Positions 6,286 through 12,625 of a stretch of 12,625 nucleotides of DNA are shown here, in pieces. How positions within the stretch are numbered: position 1 is the stretch's first letter; the number at the start of each line of letters is the position of its first letter. A model generated the notes under the pieces. The model had not been told where the DNA came from, searched no databases, and saw only the letters and a program-made list of their open reading frames with translations. The DNA is from Candidatus Sigynarchaeota archaeon (GTDB taxonomy: Archaea; Asgardarchaeota; Lokiarchaeia; Sigynarchaeales; Sigynarchaeaceae), in assembly GCA_030587525.1 (NCBI GenBank), contig JAUQYW010000359.1, positions 1-12,625 of the forward strand, written 5' to 3'. The position numbers were made by a program, and so were the translations under genes.

Positions 6286-7065
6286 TTATTTGTGGATTTC
6301 TGGCAATTCGAATGGCGCACCGCACAGCACGCACCGCGGGTTCCCTTGTGACTGCATGCCCGCCACGCACTCGTCGCAGTACTTCCGCTGGCAAGCGGGG
6401 CACGTGTACGTAATCCCCGCAACGACCTTCTTGTCCACGATGCACACGTTATCCGCGTAGAGGACCGTGGAAAACAAGATGGGCTCGATCTCTGCGAATC
6501 TCCTGGAAATCGTGAAACACCGGTCAACATGCTGCCAGCGATTATCCAGCGCGATGGAAAATGGCACCCTCCCGTCGATGAAATTATCCATGTCTTTCAC
6601 CAGCAGTGCAACTGCATGAACATGCCTGGTGTTCACGACTCGGAACGTGTCGATGCATAACCTGGCCACGGTGATGCCACTGCGCACGATATAAAGGTAA
6701 AAAAGGATGTCCTGGACGTCCTTGAATGCCTTGTGATACCGCGTCGTGAATCGACCGAACATGAGCTTGAACTCCAGGATCGTGAGGGTCTGGCTCGTGC
6801 TATCGATGCGGATGCGCGTGGCTACAGGGAAGAGCAGCAGGAACACGGTGAACGGCACGCCGAGCGTGAAACAGCCGAGAGCGCCCAAGACGAGATCGAA
6901 GTCAGGCTGCCAGGCATTCAATATGACGAAAAACCCCCCGATGATCATGGCCGGGCAGCTAAGCAGCAGGAGAGTGGGGACGATGTGCAGCTGTTTGAAC
7001 GAGAGCTCGAGCACGCCGCCGTCGCGGTGCACGATATGGTGTTCTGGCTTGTCCGGGATTTCCAT
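6286..7065 (-). CDS. Two-helix membrane protein with C-terminal triple-CxxC module (paralogue B)
   Basis: This 259-residue protein is a tandem duplicate of the 5462-6265 product, aligned almost end to end. Shared landmarks are the MEIPD start, LELSFKQL, (V)FPVA(K/T)R(V/I)RID, QTLTI(M/L)EF, FIDG(K/R)VPFSI and GNPRCVLCGAP. Membrane helices lie at about 30-50 and 58-81. The cysteine pairs are C222/C225, C230/C233 and C245/C248, with the same spacing as paralogue A, so the module is under selection even though the middle of the proteins differs. It is the first gene of the minus-strand cluster and has a strong TATA-like box. The function is unknown; a membrane-linked zinc-binding adaptor is my inference. 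Confidence 0.85.
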   Translation of the reverse strand: MEIPDKPEHHIVHRDGGVLELSFKQLHIVPTLLLLSCPAMIIGGFFVILNAWQPDFDLVLGALGCFTLGVPFTVFLLLFPVATRIRIDSTSQTLTILEFKLMFGRFTTRYHKAFKDVQDILFYLYIVRSGITVARLCIDTFRVVNTRHVHAVALLVKDMDNFIDGRVPFSIALDNRWQHVDRCFTISRRFAEIEPILFSTVLYADNVCIVDKKVVAGITYTCPACQRKYCDECVAGMQSQGNPRCVLCGAPFELPEIHK

Positions 7066-7096
7066 GATGCATCACGTTTCAGATGCTATGTCGGGG

Positions 7097-7108
7097 ATTT
7101 ATATTTCA
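7097..7108 (-). promoter_or_regulatory. TATA-like box of the zinc-finger gene cluster
   Basis: On the minus strand GAAATATAAATC lies about 35-40 bases before the ATG at 7065, placing the transcript start roughly ten bases before the gene. No ribosome site is visible, as is common for near-leaderless archaeal messages. Confidence 0.5.
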
Positions 7109-7133
7109 TATTTCCCGTCTTGGTATCTATGCG

Positions 7134-7144
7134 TGTATATATAT
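7134..7144 (+). promoter_or_regulatory. TATA-like box of the small orphan gene
   Basis: TATATATATGC at 7134-7144 is about 45 bases before the ATG at 7185. With the minus-strand box at 7097-7108 it forms a compact divergent promoter region. Confidence 0.45.
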
Positions 7145-7184
7145 GCTAAGGCTAAAGAGTAACTATCTCTTGGAATATCGACGC

Positions 7185-7550
7185 ATGCTAATGCAGGTGA
7201 GAAATCTGAAAATCAAACTCTCGGAAAAAGGCGCCGCGGTGCAAGCAACCTTCACTCGCGCGGCTGACGGCACGTGGCAGGCAAAGATCGAGATCAAAGG
7301 CAAGACCACGGCAAAGCTCGGTGGCACGATCGACACGAAAGTGATCATGGACGCGTTGCAAGACTTCTTCAAGATGTATCCCGCTGGTTTCTGCAACGTG
7401 AAAACCCTCAACAATATTAGCCTTGGGGATGGCAGCATTTCAGCATATGGTGATGGTGGCCAATCAATATTCTCCGAGATGCACGCGGATCAGGCGCAGA
7501 AATTTATGGCGAAACTGGAGAAAGGGGCGCACCTGGTCGAAGTGTCGTAA
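7185..7550 (+). CDS. Small soluble protein of unknown function
   Basis: The product is 119-121 residues depending on the start (ATG at 7185 or 7191). I prefer these over the ATG at 7083, which lies upstream of the TATA-like box. The sequence has a beta-rich first half (VRNLKIKLSEKG, GTWQAKIEIKGKT) and then an amphipathic helix (VIMDALQDFFKMYPAGF). It ends with a glycine-rich stretch (SLGDGSISAYGDGGQS) and a helix (HADQAQKFMAKLEKG). There is no signal peptide, membrane helix or metal motif. I do not recognise the family. It is divergent from the zinc-finger cluster, which may mean shared control. Confidence 0.7.
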   Translation: MLMQVRNLKIKLSEKGAAVQATFTRAADGTWQAKIEIKGKTTAKLGGTIDTKVIMDALQDFFKMYPAGFCNVKTLNNISLGDGSISAYGDGGQSIFSEMHADQAQKFMAKLEKGAHLVEVS

Positions 7551-7627
7551 GCCCCGGCGACGAGAGCGCGAGCCCGGTCTGGATGCGGGCGGTGCTCCTT
7601 TATTTGCATTGAATCCAAGGATGATCC

Positions 7628-7947
7628 ATGGGATATTTCTCCAAGCTGCGGGAACGCCGGTCCTCCTTTTACAACCGTCTCTGGGATGAGCTCGAAGGTG
7701 CCAAGGTCATCGACACGCACGACCACCTCGCTCCTCCAGATACCTGGAAGGACGTGATCGCGAAAACGGGAACTATGCTCCCGCACGTGTTTGAAGGCAG
7801 TTACCTCTACCATTTTCCCGCGAAAAAGGGAGCGTTCAAGGCGTGGATGGAGCAGATCAGCGGGTACAAATTCACGACTTTTACAAGCTTAGTCGCCATG
7901 CTATAAATGCTGGCACGACGATACGTAGCGGGGTTGATCGTACATGA
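7628..7947 (+). pseudogene. N-terminal remnant of a TIM-barrel amidohydrolase, frameshifted
   Basis: The frame from the ATG at 7628 reads LWDELEGAKVIDTHDHLAPP, where DTHDHL is the HxH metal motif on the first strand of amidohydrolase-type TIM barrels. It stops at 7906 after 92 residues, while such enzymes are usually several hundred residues long. The last residues (FTTFTSLVAML) look unlike the family. Restoring one C near 7872 gives KFHDFYKLSRHAI, which fits the helical segment expected there, and stays open to a TGA at 7945-7947. This overlaps the start of the next gene. The other metal ligands and the rest of the barrel are absent. GGATGATCC just before the ATG still looks like a ribosome site, so a short peptide may be made, but no enzyme. 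Confidence 0.75.
7901..7943 (+). promoter_or_regulatory. TATA-like box and ribosome site of the four-helix protein gene
   Basis: CTATAAATG at 7901-7909 lies about 40 bases before the ATG at 7944, and GGGGTTGATC shortly before the start resembles the archaeal ribosome site. Both lie inside the amidohydrolase remnant, so the promoter sits on former coding sequence. Confidence 0.45.
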
Positions 7948-8504
7948 AGATTGACGTGACGACAAAGCGATATGCCATCATCACCGCCTTGATCATCGCC
8001 GCTGGGGTAGCCATTTTCGCGGCATTCAGTATGCTGATAACCGGGACACGAACTATTCCCGTCGGGGAGTTCGACATCGTCGATTTCGAATTCGTGTGGA
8101 CGGCCGGCCAAGCGGACCTCATCATGCAAGCCTGGGGACAAGCCATCGTCACCCAGGAGCTTGCCATCACCTATCTCGATTACGGGTACCTTTCCGGATA
8201 CGGGCTGCTTGCCGTTGGTTTACTCTTGCTCGGCGCGCGGCTCGTGGACAAGAACGAGCGATTCATGCGGTTCGGGTTCGCGTTCGTGTTCTTGTCGATC
8301 GTGTCCCCGGCTTGCGATGCCATCGAGAACGTGAACTTGATCGTCATGTTATCCGCATTCCCAGCGAATGCGATTCCGGTGAACGCGATCTTGGCCTCAT
8401 CGTTCGCGCTGGTCAAGTTCGGGATGCTGTTTGCCGCCATCGGCGTGTTTGGTGCCGAGGTCATCTATGCCCTTGCCACGAGAAAATCTAGAGCGCAAGC
8501 CTAA
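7944..8504 (+). CDS. Four-helix integral membrane protein of unknown function
   Basis: This is a 186-residue protein with membrane helices at about 10-31, 82-101, 109-127 and 151-177. A long loop between the first two carries FEFVWTAGQADLIMQAWG and a conserved-looking YLDYGYLSGYG entering the second helix. Similar small membrane proteins occur widely without assigned roles. No transporter or catalytic motif is visible. The tail (ATRKSRAQA) is basic and so probably cytosolic. The gene seems to have its own promoter; nothing downstream is close enough to be co-transcribed. Confidence 0.75.
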   Translation: MKIDVTTKRYAIITALIIAAGVAIFAAFSMLITGTRTIPVGEFDIVDFEFVWTAGQADLIMQAWGQAIVTQELAITYLDYGYLSGYGLLAVGLLLLGARLVDKNERFMRFGFAFVFLSIVSPACDAIENVNLIVMLSAFPANAIPVNAILASSFALVKFGMLFAAIGVFGAEVIYALATRKSRAQA

Positions 8505-8628
8505 ACCGGATCTTCACCTCAAGCCCAAGGATCGCCCCCGAGACGTTTTCTTGTATGACAAATCGGCCGCTCTTTTTCACGTGTCACAGCCCGTGACGAA
8601 TCAGATTTATCTTGAGTTTTGCTTAACG

Positions 8629-8690
8629 TTTATAGGTCGTTATGCCTGGATAGACTCGAAACTTTCACGCATAAAAAAGTTTAAGGAGGA
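8629..8690 (+). promoter_or_regulatory. TATA-like box and ribosome site of the NosD-like gene
   Basis: TTTATAGG at 8629-8636 is followed by AGGAGGA at 8684-8690, eight bases before the ATG at 8699. This is the strongest ribosome site in the window. Confidence 0.55.
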
Positions 8691-8698
8691 ACACGAAC

Positions 8699-10489
8699 AT
8701 GCGAAAAAAAATCACGGCACGATGCCTGGTTTTATCGGCCATCGTGACACTACTCTTGATGCCCCCTTTTTTCAATGGAGGCTATGAAAACGCCAGCGAG
8801 CAGCGCATTCCCGTTTTAGAAACGTCTCTCACCCACGCGCCCATCGAGATCTACAACAATTCGGACTTGATAGCCTTCCCGGACAAGACCGGCTCGGGAA
8901 TGCCCGGCGATCCATACGTGATCGAGAACCTGGTGATCGCGCCTATGTCTGCAAGTGATTGCATCCGCATCTGGAGCACGACTTTGTACATCACGGTCCG
9001 GAACTGCACGCTGTCGAGCTATGCCACGTCCCAATTGACAGGAGCGGGCATCAATCTCATGAGTGCCGCCAACATTAACGTGACCGGCAACCGTGCCAGC
9101 AACAATTTGAATTATGGAATCAGTGCTTACGATTCACGTAACATCACGATCGCATTCAACAACGTTACCCGCTGCGACCAAGTCGGAATTGCGATACATG
9201 GAGAAAACATCACGGTCACCGGCAATAAAATGGAAGGCTGTGGGCTTTCTGTCCTGGGCAGTCTCCTTTATCTTTGGTCGTATACGATCGACGGCACCAA
9301 CACAGTCAACGGAAAAAATTGCTATTATTACGTGAACAAGACGAATCTCGGGATTGCAAATTTCACGAACGCGGGGCAAATAACCCTCGTGAACTGCAAC
9401 GATTCCAGCGTCACGGGCTTGGCAATCGGCAACGCGTCGTTTGCCATCCACTTGCTGCACGCGAACAATGTCAACGTGACCAATAATGTGTTATCGGACA
9501 ATTCCTTCGACATTTACGCGTCGGCGGGCACCAACTTGACGATTGCAAGAAACGACATAACGAAATCGAGAAACTGCGGGATTCGCCTAGACGGGAGCAA
9601 TAACAGCACCATTGACGGCAATAATGTCACCGCGCGCTATTTGGCCATCGAAGTACTCGGCTGGAACAACACGATCAAAACCAACCACATGAACGGGTCT
9701 GGTCTCCGGCTGAGCGGTTCGGACTACACGTGGCTGACATCCATCGTTCCTTTAACGAACACGGTGAATGGAAAGCCGCTATACTTCTATCGGGATCAGC
9801 CAGATCTCGGCGATGCTGATTTCATTGATGCCGGGCAGATATACCTCGTCAATTGCTCCAATTCCGTCGTCAATAATCTGACCATCATGAACGGGTCGTA
9901 CGGTGTCGAGATTGCAGGCAGCAGTTACGTTACCATCACGAATTGCACGTTTATGAACCTCTTAATGGCTATCGAATTGTACCAGGCGTTCGTTACCACG
10001 ATCACGGATAACACCATCTCCGGCGGGCAATATCCCATCACGATATCCGATTCCTCGGGCGGGACCATCACGCGGAACGTGCTTCAAGACTGTCTCATTG
10101 CCGGCTGGCAATTGTATGACTGCACGTCGATCACGATTTATTACAACTCGTTTCGATCCAACAAGACTTGCCAAATCATCGGGTCTAATTACGACGGAAT
10201 TACCTGGGATAACGGGACGCGCGGGAATTATTGGAGCAATTACGAGGCGAGATATCCGACCGCGACGAACAACGGCATCGTCTGGAACACGCCATATGCG
10301 ATACCCGGCAGCACGAGCAAGGATCGATACCCGCTCGTGCAAGACTGGACGAATGCGCAGACTCCCCAATTCCCCTGGTGGATCGTGTACGTGATCATCA
10401 TCCTGGTCGCTGTTGGCATCGCCGTCACCATGGTCGTGATTAACAAGAAGAAAAAAGCCCGGAAGTCGCCTGGTGACAAGGGATCGTGA
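8699..10489 (+). CDS. NosD-like right-handed beta-helix surface protein with C-terminal anchor
   Basis: This is a 596-residue exported protein. A basic start (MRKKITAR) and hydrophobic run to about residue 25 form a signal peptide. Residues about 70-520 are short repeats of the type N(V/L)T(I/V)..N, for example NVTNNVLSDNSFDIYASAGT, which form a parallel beta-helix as in NosD and carbohydrate-binding CASH domains. The unit NTVNGK..(Y)(Y/F)Y....(D/N)LG.A(D/N)F..AGQI.LVNC occurs twice (about 200 and 355), marking an internal duplication. The block GNYWSNYEARYPTATNNG is the usual end of archaeal NosD-type helices. A membrane helix at 561-581 and a basic tail (NKKKKARKS) anchor it. N-x-S/T sites are very frequent. 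No nitrous-oxide reductase genes are nearby, so a copper role is unlikely; surface glycan binding is more plausible. Confidence 0.88.
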   Translation: MRKKITARCLVLSAIVTLLLMPPFFNGGYENASEQRIPVLETSLTHAPIEIYNNSDLIAFPDKTGSGMPGDPYVIENLVIAPMSASDCIRIWSTTLYITVRNCTLSSYATSQLTGAGINLMSAANINVTGNRASNNLNYGISAYDSRNITIAFNNVTRCDQVGIAIHGENITVTGNKMEGCGLSVLGSLLYLWSYTIDGTNTVNGKNCYYYVNKTNLGIANFTNAGQITLVNCNDSSVTGLAIGNASFAIHLLHANNVNVTNNVLSDNSFDIYASAGTNLTIARNDITKSRNCGIRLDGSNNSTIDGNNVTARYLAIEVLGWNNTIKTNHMNGSGLRLSGSDYTWLTSIVPLTNTVNGKPLYFYRDQPDLGDADFIDAGQIYLVNCSNSVVNNLTIMNGSYGVEIAGSSYVTITNCTFMNLLMAIELYQAFVTTITDNTISGGQYPITISDSSGGTITRNVLQDCLIAGWQLYDCTSITIYYNSFRSNKTCQIIGSNYDGITWDNGTRGNYWSNYEARYPTATNNGIVWNTPYAIPGSTSKDRYPLVQDWTNAQTPQFPWWIVYVIIILVAVGIAVTMVVINKKKKARKSPGDKGS

Positions 10490-10500
10490 TCATATATACG

Positions 10501-10524
10501 TTTTCTGTCTTTTCTTTCTTTTTC
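10501..10524 (+). terminator. U-rich terminator of the NosD-like gene
   Basis: Starting twelve bases after the stop codon, a pyrimidine tract contains runs TTTT, TTTT, TTT and TTTTT. This is a typical archaeal poly-U terminator. Confidence 0.6.
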
Positions 10525-10628
10525 CATTCGTTGAATCGATCGCGGGGCTTTACCTCGTCATGATCCCATGAATGGGGGAGCTGGCCTTCCGAGGAGGTTC
10601 TGTCTCGCTGATCTGAATGAGCTGGAAT

Positions 10629-10663
10629 CTTGGCAAGCCAAGCTCGTCGAAAAAAGGAAAAAG
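10629..10663 (-). terminator. U-rich terminator of the PCI/winged-helix-like gene
   Basis: On the minus strand, CTTTTTCCTTTTTTT begins about ten bases after the stop at 10674. It is followed by an inverted repeat, CTTGGC/GCCAAG (10629-10642). Confidence 0.5.
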
Positions 10664-10673
10664 GGATGCGCCA

Positions 10674-11456
10674 TCAACCGACGCGTGCTATTCTTCGGTT
10701 ATTAAAATGCTCCAGGTCGATTCTTTTGTCCTTACCGATCCCGAACTCAAGGATGTTATACGATCCCATGGCTCCACTGCCCAGGATCAAGTCAAGGCCT
10801 TGCCAGGCTTCGGGCAATTGGTGTTCTTTGTCATCGATGATCCACGCATATGTATCGATGCCCAATTGATCCGTCGTTCCCGTATCCATGCCTTGCTTTT
10901 TCGACGTCCTGAACAGCTTCACGTGGAACATGCAGATACTATCCGATTGGATCACCCTTCCCGGCTGAATCCAATATACCTCGGTATAATTAGCATTCGT
11001 GATTATTTTCTGGCCGGTTAATGCTTGGATCTTTTCTGCAGCCTCCTTGGTGATGATGCAGTGTACCTCTCTCGAGTTGAAGCCTACCCGAATCTTGCAC
11101 CCGGGGGACAAATAATCCCGCGAAAGCTCTCCATCGAGGGTGGGGATGTGGATGGCGTTGGTGAACACGGCCTGGAGTTCATCAAACCTCCCCTCCTGGA
11201 AGAGGGTTACGATCAAGGGAAATTCCGTCACGTTAGCCGGGGGATGGTCCATCTCCTCCTCGATCGTGTTCACGATGAACTTCCCCTCTATTCTCAAGTG
11301 GATCGCCTTCCCAGCAACTGCGATTTTCCCGACCAAGTCCGCCTCGGTCACTCCCAGGATCCTCGCAGCCTTGCTCGTCTTTTTCCGCTGGGAGTGCCCC
11401 ATAAGTACCTGCAACCGAGCCAGCAAGTCATCGATTCCTGATTCCTTTTTTTCCAT
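10674..11456 (-). CDS. Protein with N-terminal PCI/winged-helix-like segment, otherwise unknown
   Basis: This is a 260-residue soluble protein. Residues about 26-66 (KTSKAARILGVTEADLVGKI, then a segment ending RIEGKFIVNTIEE) match the layout of a winged helix of the PCI type, in which a short helix-turn-helix is followed by an I.G.I wing. The remaining 190 residues are mixed alpha/beta and include FPLIVTLFQEGRFDELQAVF. A stretch of beta strands ends with YAWIIDDKEHQLPEAWQG; I do not recognise it. There is no signal peptide or membrane helix. The ATG at 11456 has AAGGGTG a few bases upstream and a TATA-like box at 11521-11529. It converges on the NosD-like gene and has no operon partner. It could be a DNA-binding regulator or a protein-interaction factor. 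Confidence 0.75.
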   Translation of the reverse strand: MEKKESGIDDLLARLQVLMGHSQRKKTSKAARILGVTEADLVGKIAVAGKAIHLRIEGKFIVNTIEEEMDHPPANVTEFPLIVTLFQEGRFDELQAVFTNAIHIPTLDGELSRDYLSPGCKIRVGFNSREVHCIITKEAAEKIQALTGQKIITNANYTEVYWIQPGRVIQSDSICMFHVKLFRTSKKQGMDTGTTDQLGIDTYAWIIDDKEHQLPEAWQGLDLILGSGAMGSYNILEFGIGKDKRIDLEHFNNRRIARVG

Positions 11457-11481
11457 GTTTGAACACCCTTGTCACAAGTGA

Positions 11482-11529
11482 AGGCCATCGATGGCCTCGA
11501 CGGAGAGTCATCGCGATCTACCTTATAAA
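11482..11529 (-). promoter_or_regulatory. Promoter and palindrome of the PCI/winged-helix-like gene
   Basis: On the minus strand TTTATAAGG (11521-11529) is the TATA-like box. Its expected transcript start falls near a perfect 16-bp palindrome, AGGCCATCGATGGCCT (11482-11497). The palindrome is a candidate operator, or a leader hairpin, in a gene whose product may itself bind DNA. Confidence 0.5.
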
Positions 11530-12055
11530 CGGCATTCATCATATCTTTCGAGAAAAAAATTGGCGACCATCTGGCCTATCCAAGGCGAGTCCAGGGCGTG
11601 GCTCATATCGGGCATAAAAGGTGGAACTGGCCTTTCTCGAGGCGTTCTATCCCATTAATCACGGAGTCATTAACCCCTATTCATCGAGAATGATCCAAAA
11701 AATGAAAAAACCCGAATTGAATCCAAGTTTCGCGTGTGTTTCGCGAAAAAACATCAAAATCAGCTTTTTCGAAGGTTCTGGTGAACGATTGATAGATCAT
11801 GGGATCAATCGAGTGGCGATGGGTCGTGACGGCGCCTCCGGTGGTGCCGAGGCAACACGAAGGTCAGACTTCCCCATATAACTTGTCCCGATTGCGTGTC
11901 GAAGCGATGGGTGGTGGTGACGCATCCGGTGGCATCGCGGCAACTCGAGGCAATATGCCGGTAATCCGCCCGTTGATTAACTTGTGCCGGTCAAGTATCG
12001 ATAGCACGAGACACGGCGAAACACGCTGTTTCGCGATTTAGAATATATAATAATG
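11530..12055. other. Intergenic region with hairpins and diverged repeats
   Basis: No convincing gene is seen. Open frames at 11621-11881 (GTG start, no ribosome site) and 11799-12041 have odd composition and overlap each other. Noted structures are a 7-bp hairpin at 11728-11748 (TTTCGCG/CGCGAAA), a direct repeat pair at 11812-11990, and a 7-bp hairpin at 12016-12034 (GCGAAAC/GTTTCGC). The two hairpins share the string CGAAACAC when the first is read on the minus strand. Confidence 0.45.
11812..11990 (+). repeat. Two diverged direct repeats, glycine-rich if translated
   Basis: Unit 1 (about 11812-11890) and unit 2 (about 11899-11990) share ATGGGT, a TCCGGTGG core, GGCAAC and CGA, and a final AACTTGT.CCG.T. 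Aligned from their ATGs (11819 and 11907), fifteen codons give MG..(D/G)ASGG..ATR in both, with several silent third-base differences. They lie in different frames of the same strand and neither has a ribosome site. They may be remnants of a duplicated short coding stretch, or repeated RNA elements. Confidence 0.4.
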
Positions 12056-12149
12056 TAGTATATACTAAGTATATACTATATTGCCTAATTCTCATCCCCC
12101 TCGACATCAATGCGCTGATCCCGACAATCTTATATTCAAGTATATACTA
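12056..12149. promoter_or_regulatory. Three palindromic operator-like sites before the winged-helix gene
   Basis: TAGTATATACTA at 12056-12067 is a perfect 12-bp palindrome. AAGTATATACTA follows at once (12067-12078, one shared base), spaced one helical turn from the first. The same AAGTATATACTA recurs at 12138-12149, ending ten bases before the ATG at 12160. The likely TATA box of that gene (CTTATATTC, 12129-12137) abuts the third site, so a bound protein would block transcription start. The simplest reading is autoregulation by the winged-helix product. Confidence 0.65.
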
Positions 12150-12159
12150 AATATCAACA

Positions 12160-12588
12160 ATGGCAAGTATCGCAGACGATCCCGAATCGCAATCCATCAT
12201 CGGTGTCGTGTCAGCGCACGACCGGCTCAACATCTACGCCCTATCTCGCATACTCAGGTGGTCATACGGACGGACTGAGCGTAAGGTCGTTGACCTGATC
12301 AAGACGGGGAAGGTTTTTTCGCGCACTCACGTCAATGGTGGTCGGAACGTGAAGATGTTGTCAATTAAGCCATTCCCGCCGGAAGAAATCGGTAAAGAGC
12401 GGGATCAAAAAACTCCTGCATTAATTATGCTCCAGGATGCGTTCAAGCATTTATATGGGATCTTTCTGGAGCTCAAAAAAATTGGCATCAACCCGAGGCC
12501 TGCCTTGTTATCATATTGCAAGGATCTAAACAAGGACCCCAATGAACTTATGAAATCATTCGATGCTGCCAATGAATCCCTTCCTTGA
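12160..12588 (+). CDS. Small winged-helix DNA-binding protein with helical C-terminal domain
   Basis: This is a 142-residue protein. Residues about 11-70 fit a winged helix: IIGVVSAHDRLNIYALSRIL (first helices), YGRTERKVVDLIKTGKVFSR (recognition helix) and THVNGGRNVKMLSI (wing). Residues 85-142 are helical (ALIMLQDAFKHLYGIFLELK) and may serve for pairing. The basic recognition segment supports DNA binding. The message is probably leaderless: the TATA-like CTTATATTC ends 22 bases before the ATG and there is no ribosome site. Three copies of a palindromic site lie within 105 bases upstream, one between TATA box and start, which suggests self-repression. What else it controls cannot be seen in this window. 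Confidence 0.75.
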   Translation: MASIADDPESQSIIGVVSAHDRLNIYALSRILRWSYGRTERKVVDLIKTGKVFSRTHVNGGRNVKMLSIKPFPPEEIGKERDQKTPALIMLQDAFKHLYGIFLELKKIGINPRPALLSYCKDLNKDPNELMKSFDAANESLP

Positions 12589-12625
12589 TTCCTACAAAAC
12601 AAAGTACAATCCTTCAACGTGACAG

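Noticed and set aside
8431..8787. Plus-strand frame bridging the four-helix gene and the NosD-like gene
   Set aside because: It overlaps both genes out of frame and lacks a ribosome site.
10573..11645. Similar strings (GGAGCTGGCCTT and GGAACTGGCCTTT, each followed by GTTCT) flanking the PCI/winged-helix-like gene as possible repeats
   Set aside because: The match is short, needs gaps and covers only about 30 bases; it cannot be separated from chance by eye.
11621..11881. GTG-started 86-codon frame in the right intergenic region
   Set aside because: There is no ribosome site, the TATA-like box lies directly against the start, and the composition changes along its length.
1..12625. CRISPR array, insertion sequence or integrase
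   Set aside because: No regularly spaced identical repeats, no transposase or recombinase motif, and no terminal inverted repeats with target duplications were found.

Overview
The window looks archaeal. TATA-type boxes lie about 25-45 nt before most starts, there are GGAGG/GGTGA-type ribosome sites, stops are followed by U-rich tracts rather than classical hairpin terminators, and there are two large surface proteins of a kind common in archaea: a beta-propeller plus TSP3 calcium-repeat protein and a NosD-like beta-helix protein, each with a signal peptide and a C-terminal membrane anchor. An Asgard-type archaeon is my best guess from style (TSP3 repeats, PCI-like winged helix, many orphan families). 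There is no rRNA or ribosomal protein gene to confirm it.

Layout. Positions 1-549 hold a possible cut-off membrane gene on the minus strand and copy 1 of an 87-bp repeat. Positions 550-2613 hold the seven-blade propeller/TSP3 surface protein, which carries an internal AT-rich patch. Positions 2614-3278 have no convincing gene but contain a possible small structured RNA (minus strand) and copy 2 of the 87-bp repeat, which overlaps the end of an ArsR-like regulator gene (3279-3620, minus). Positions 3621-4235 are AT-rich decayed DNA: repeated boxes, broken coiled-coil repeats and the tail of a dead zinc-finger gene. Positions 4236-7065 (minus) hold a TPR protein and two tandem paralogues of a membrane protein ending in three CxxC pairs; the dead tail at 4144-4230 is a third copy. 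Divergent from these lie a small orphan gene (7185-7550), a frameshifted amidohydrolase remnant (7628-7947), a four-helix membrane protein (7944-8504) and the NosD-like protein (8699-10489). A PCI/winged-helix-like protein (10674-11456, minus) faces the latter. A 600-base intergenic region with diverged direct repeats and hairpins leads to three copies of a palindromic operator-like site just before a winged-helix gene (12160-12588).

How it fits together. There is no clear metabolic pathway. The most coherent unit is the minus-strand cluster at 4144-7065, in which a duplicated two-helix membrane protein with a cytosol-facing cysteine module sits beside a TPR scaffold. This may be an uncharacterised membrane-associated assembly. 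The last gene with its upstream site array looks like a self-regulated repressor. Much of the rest (frameshifted remnant, stop-broken paralogue tail, duplicated 87-bp element, GC-mosaic surface gene) points to a fast-changing accessory region.
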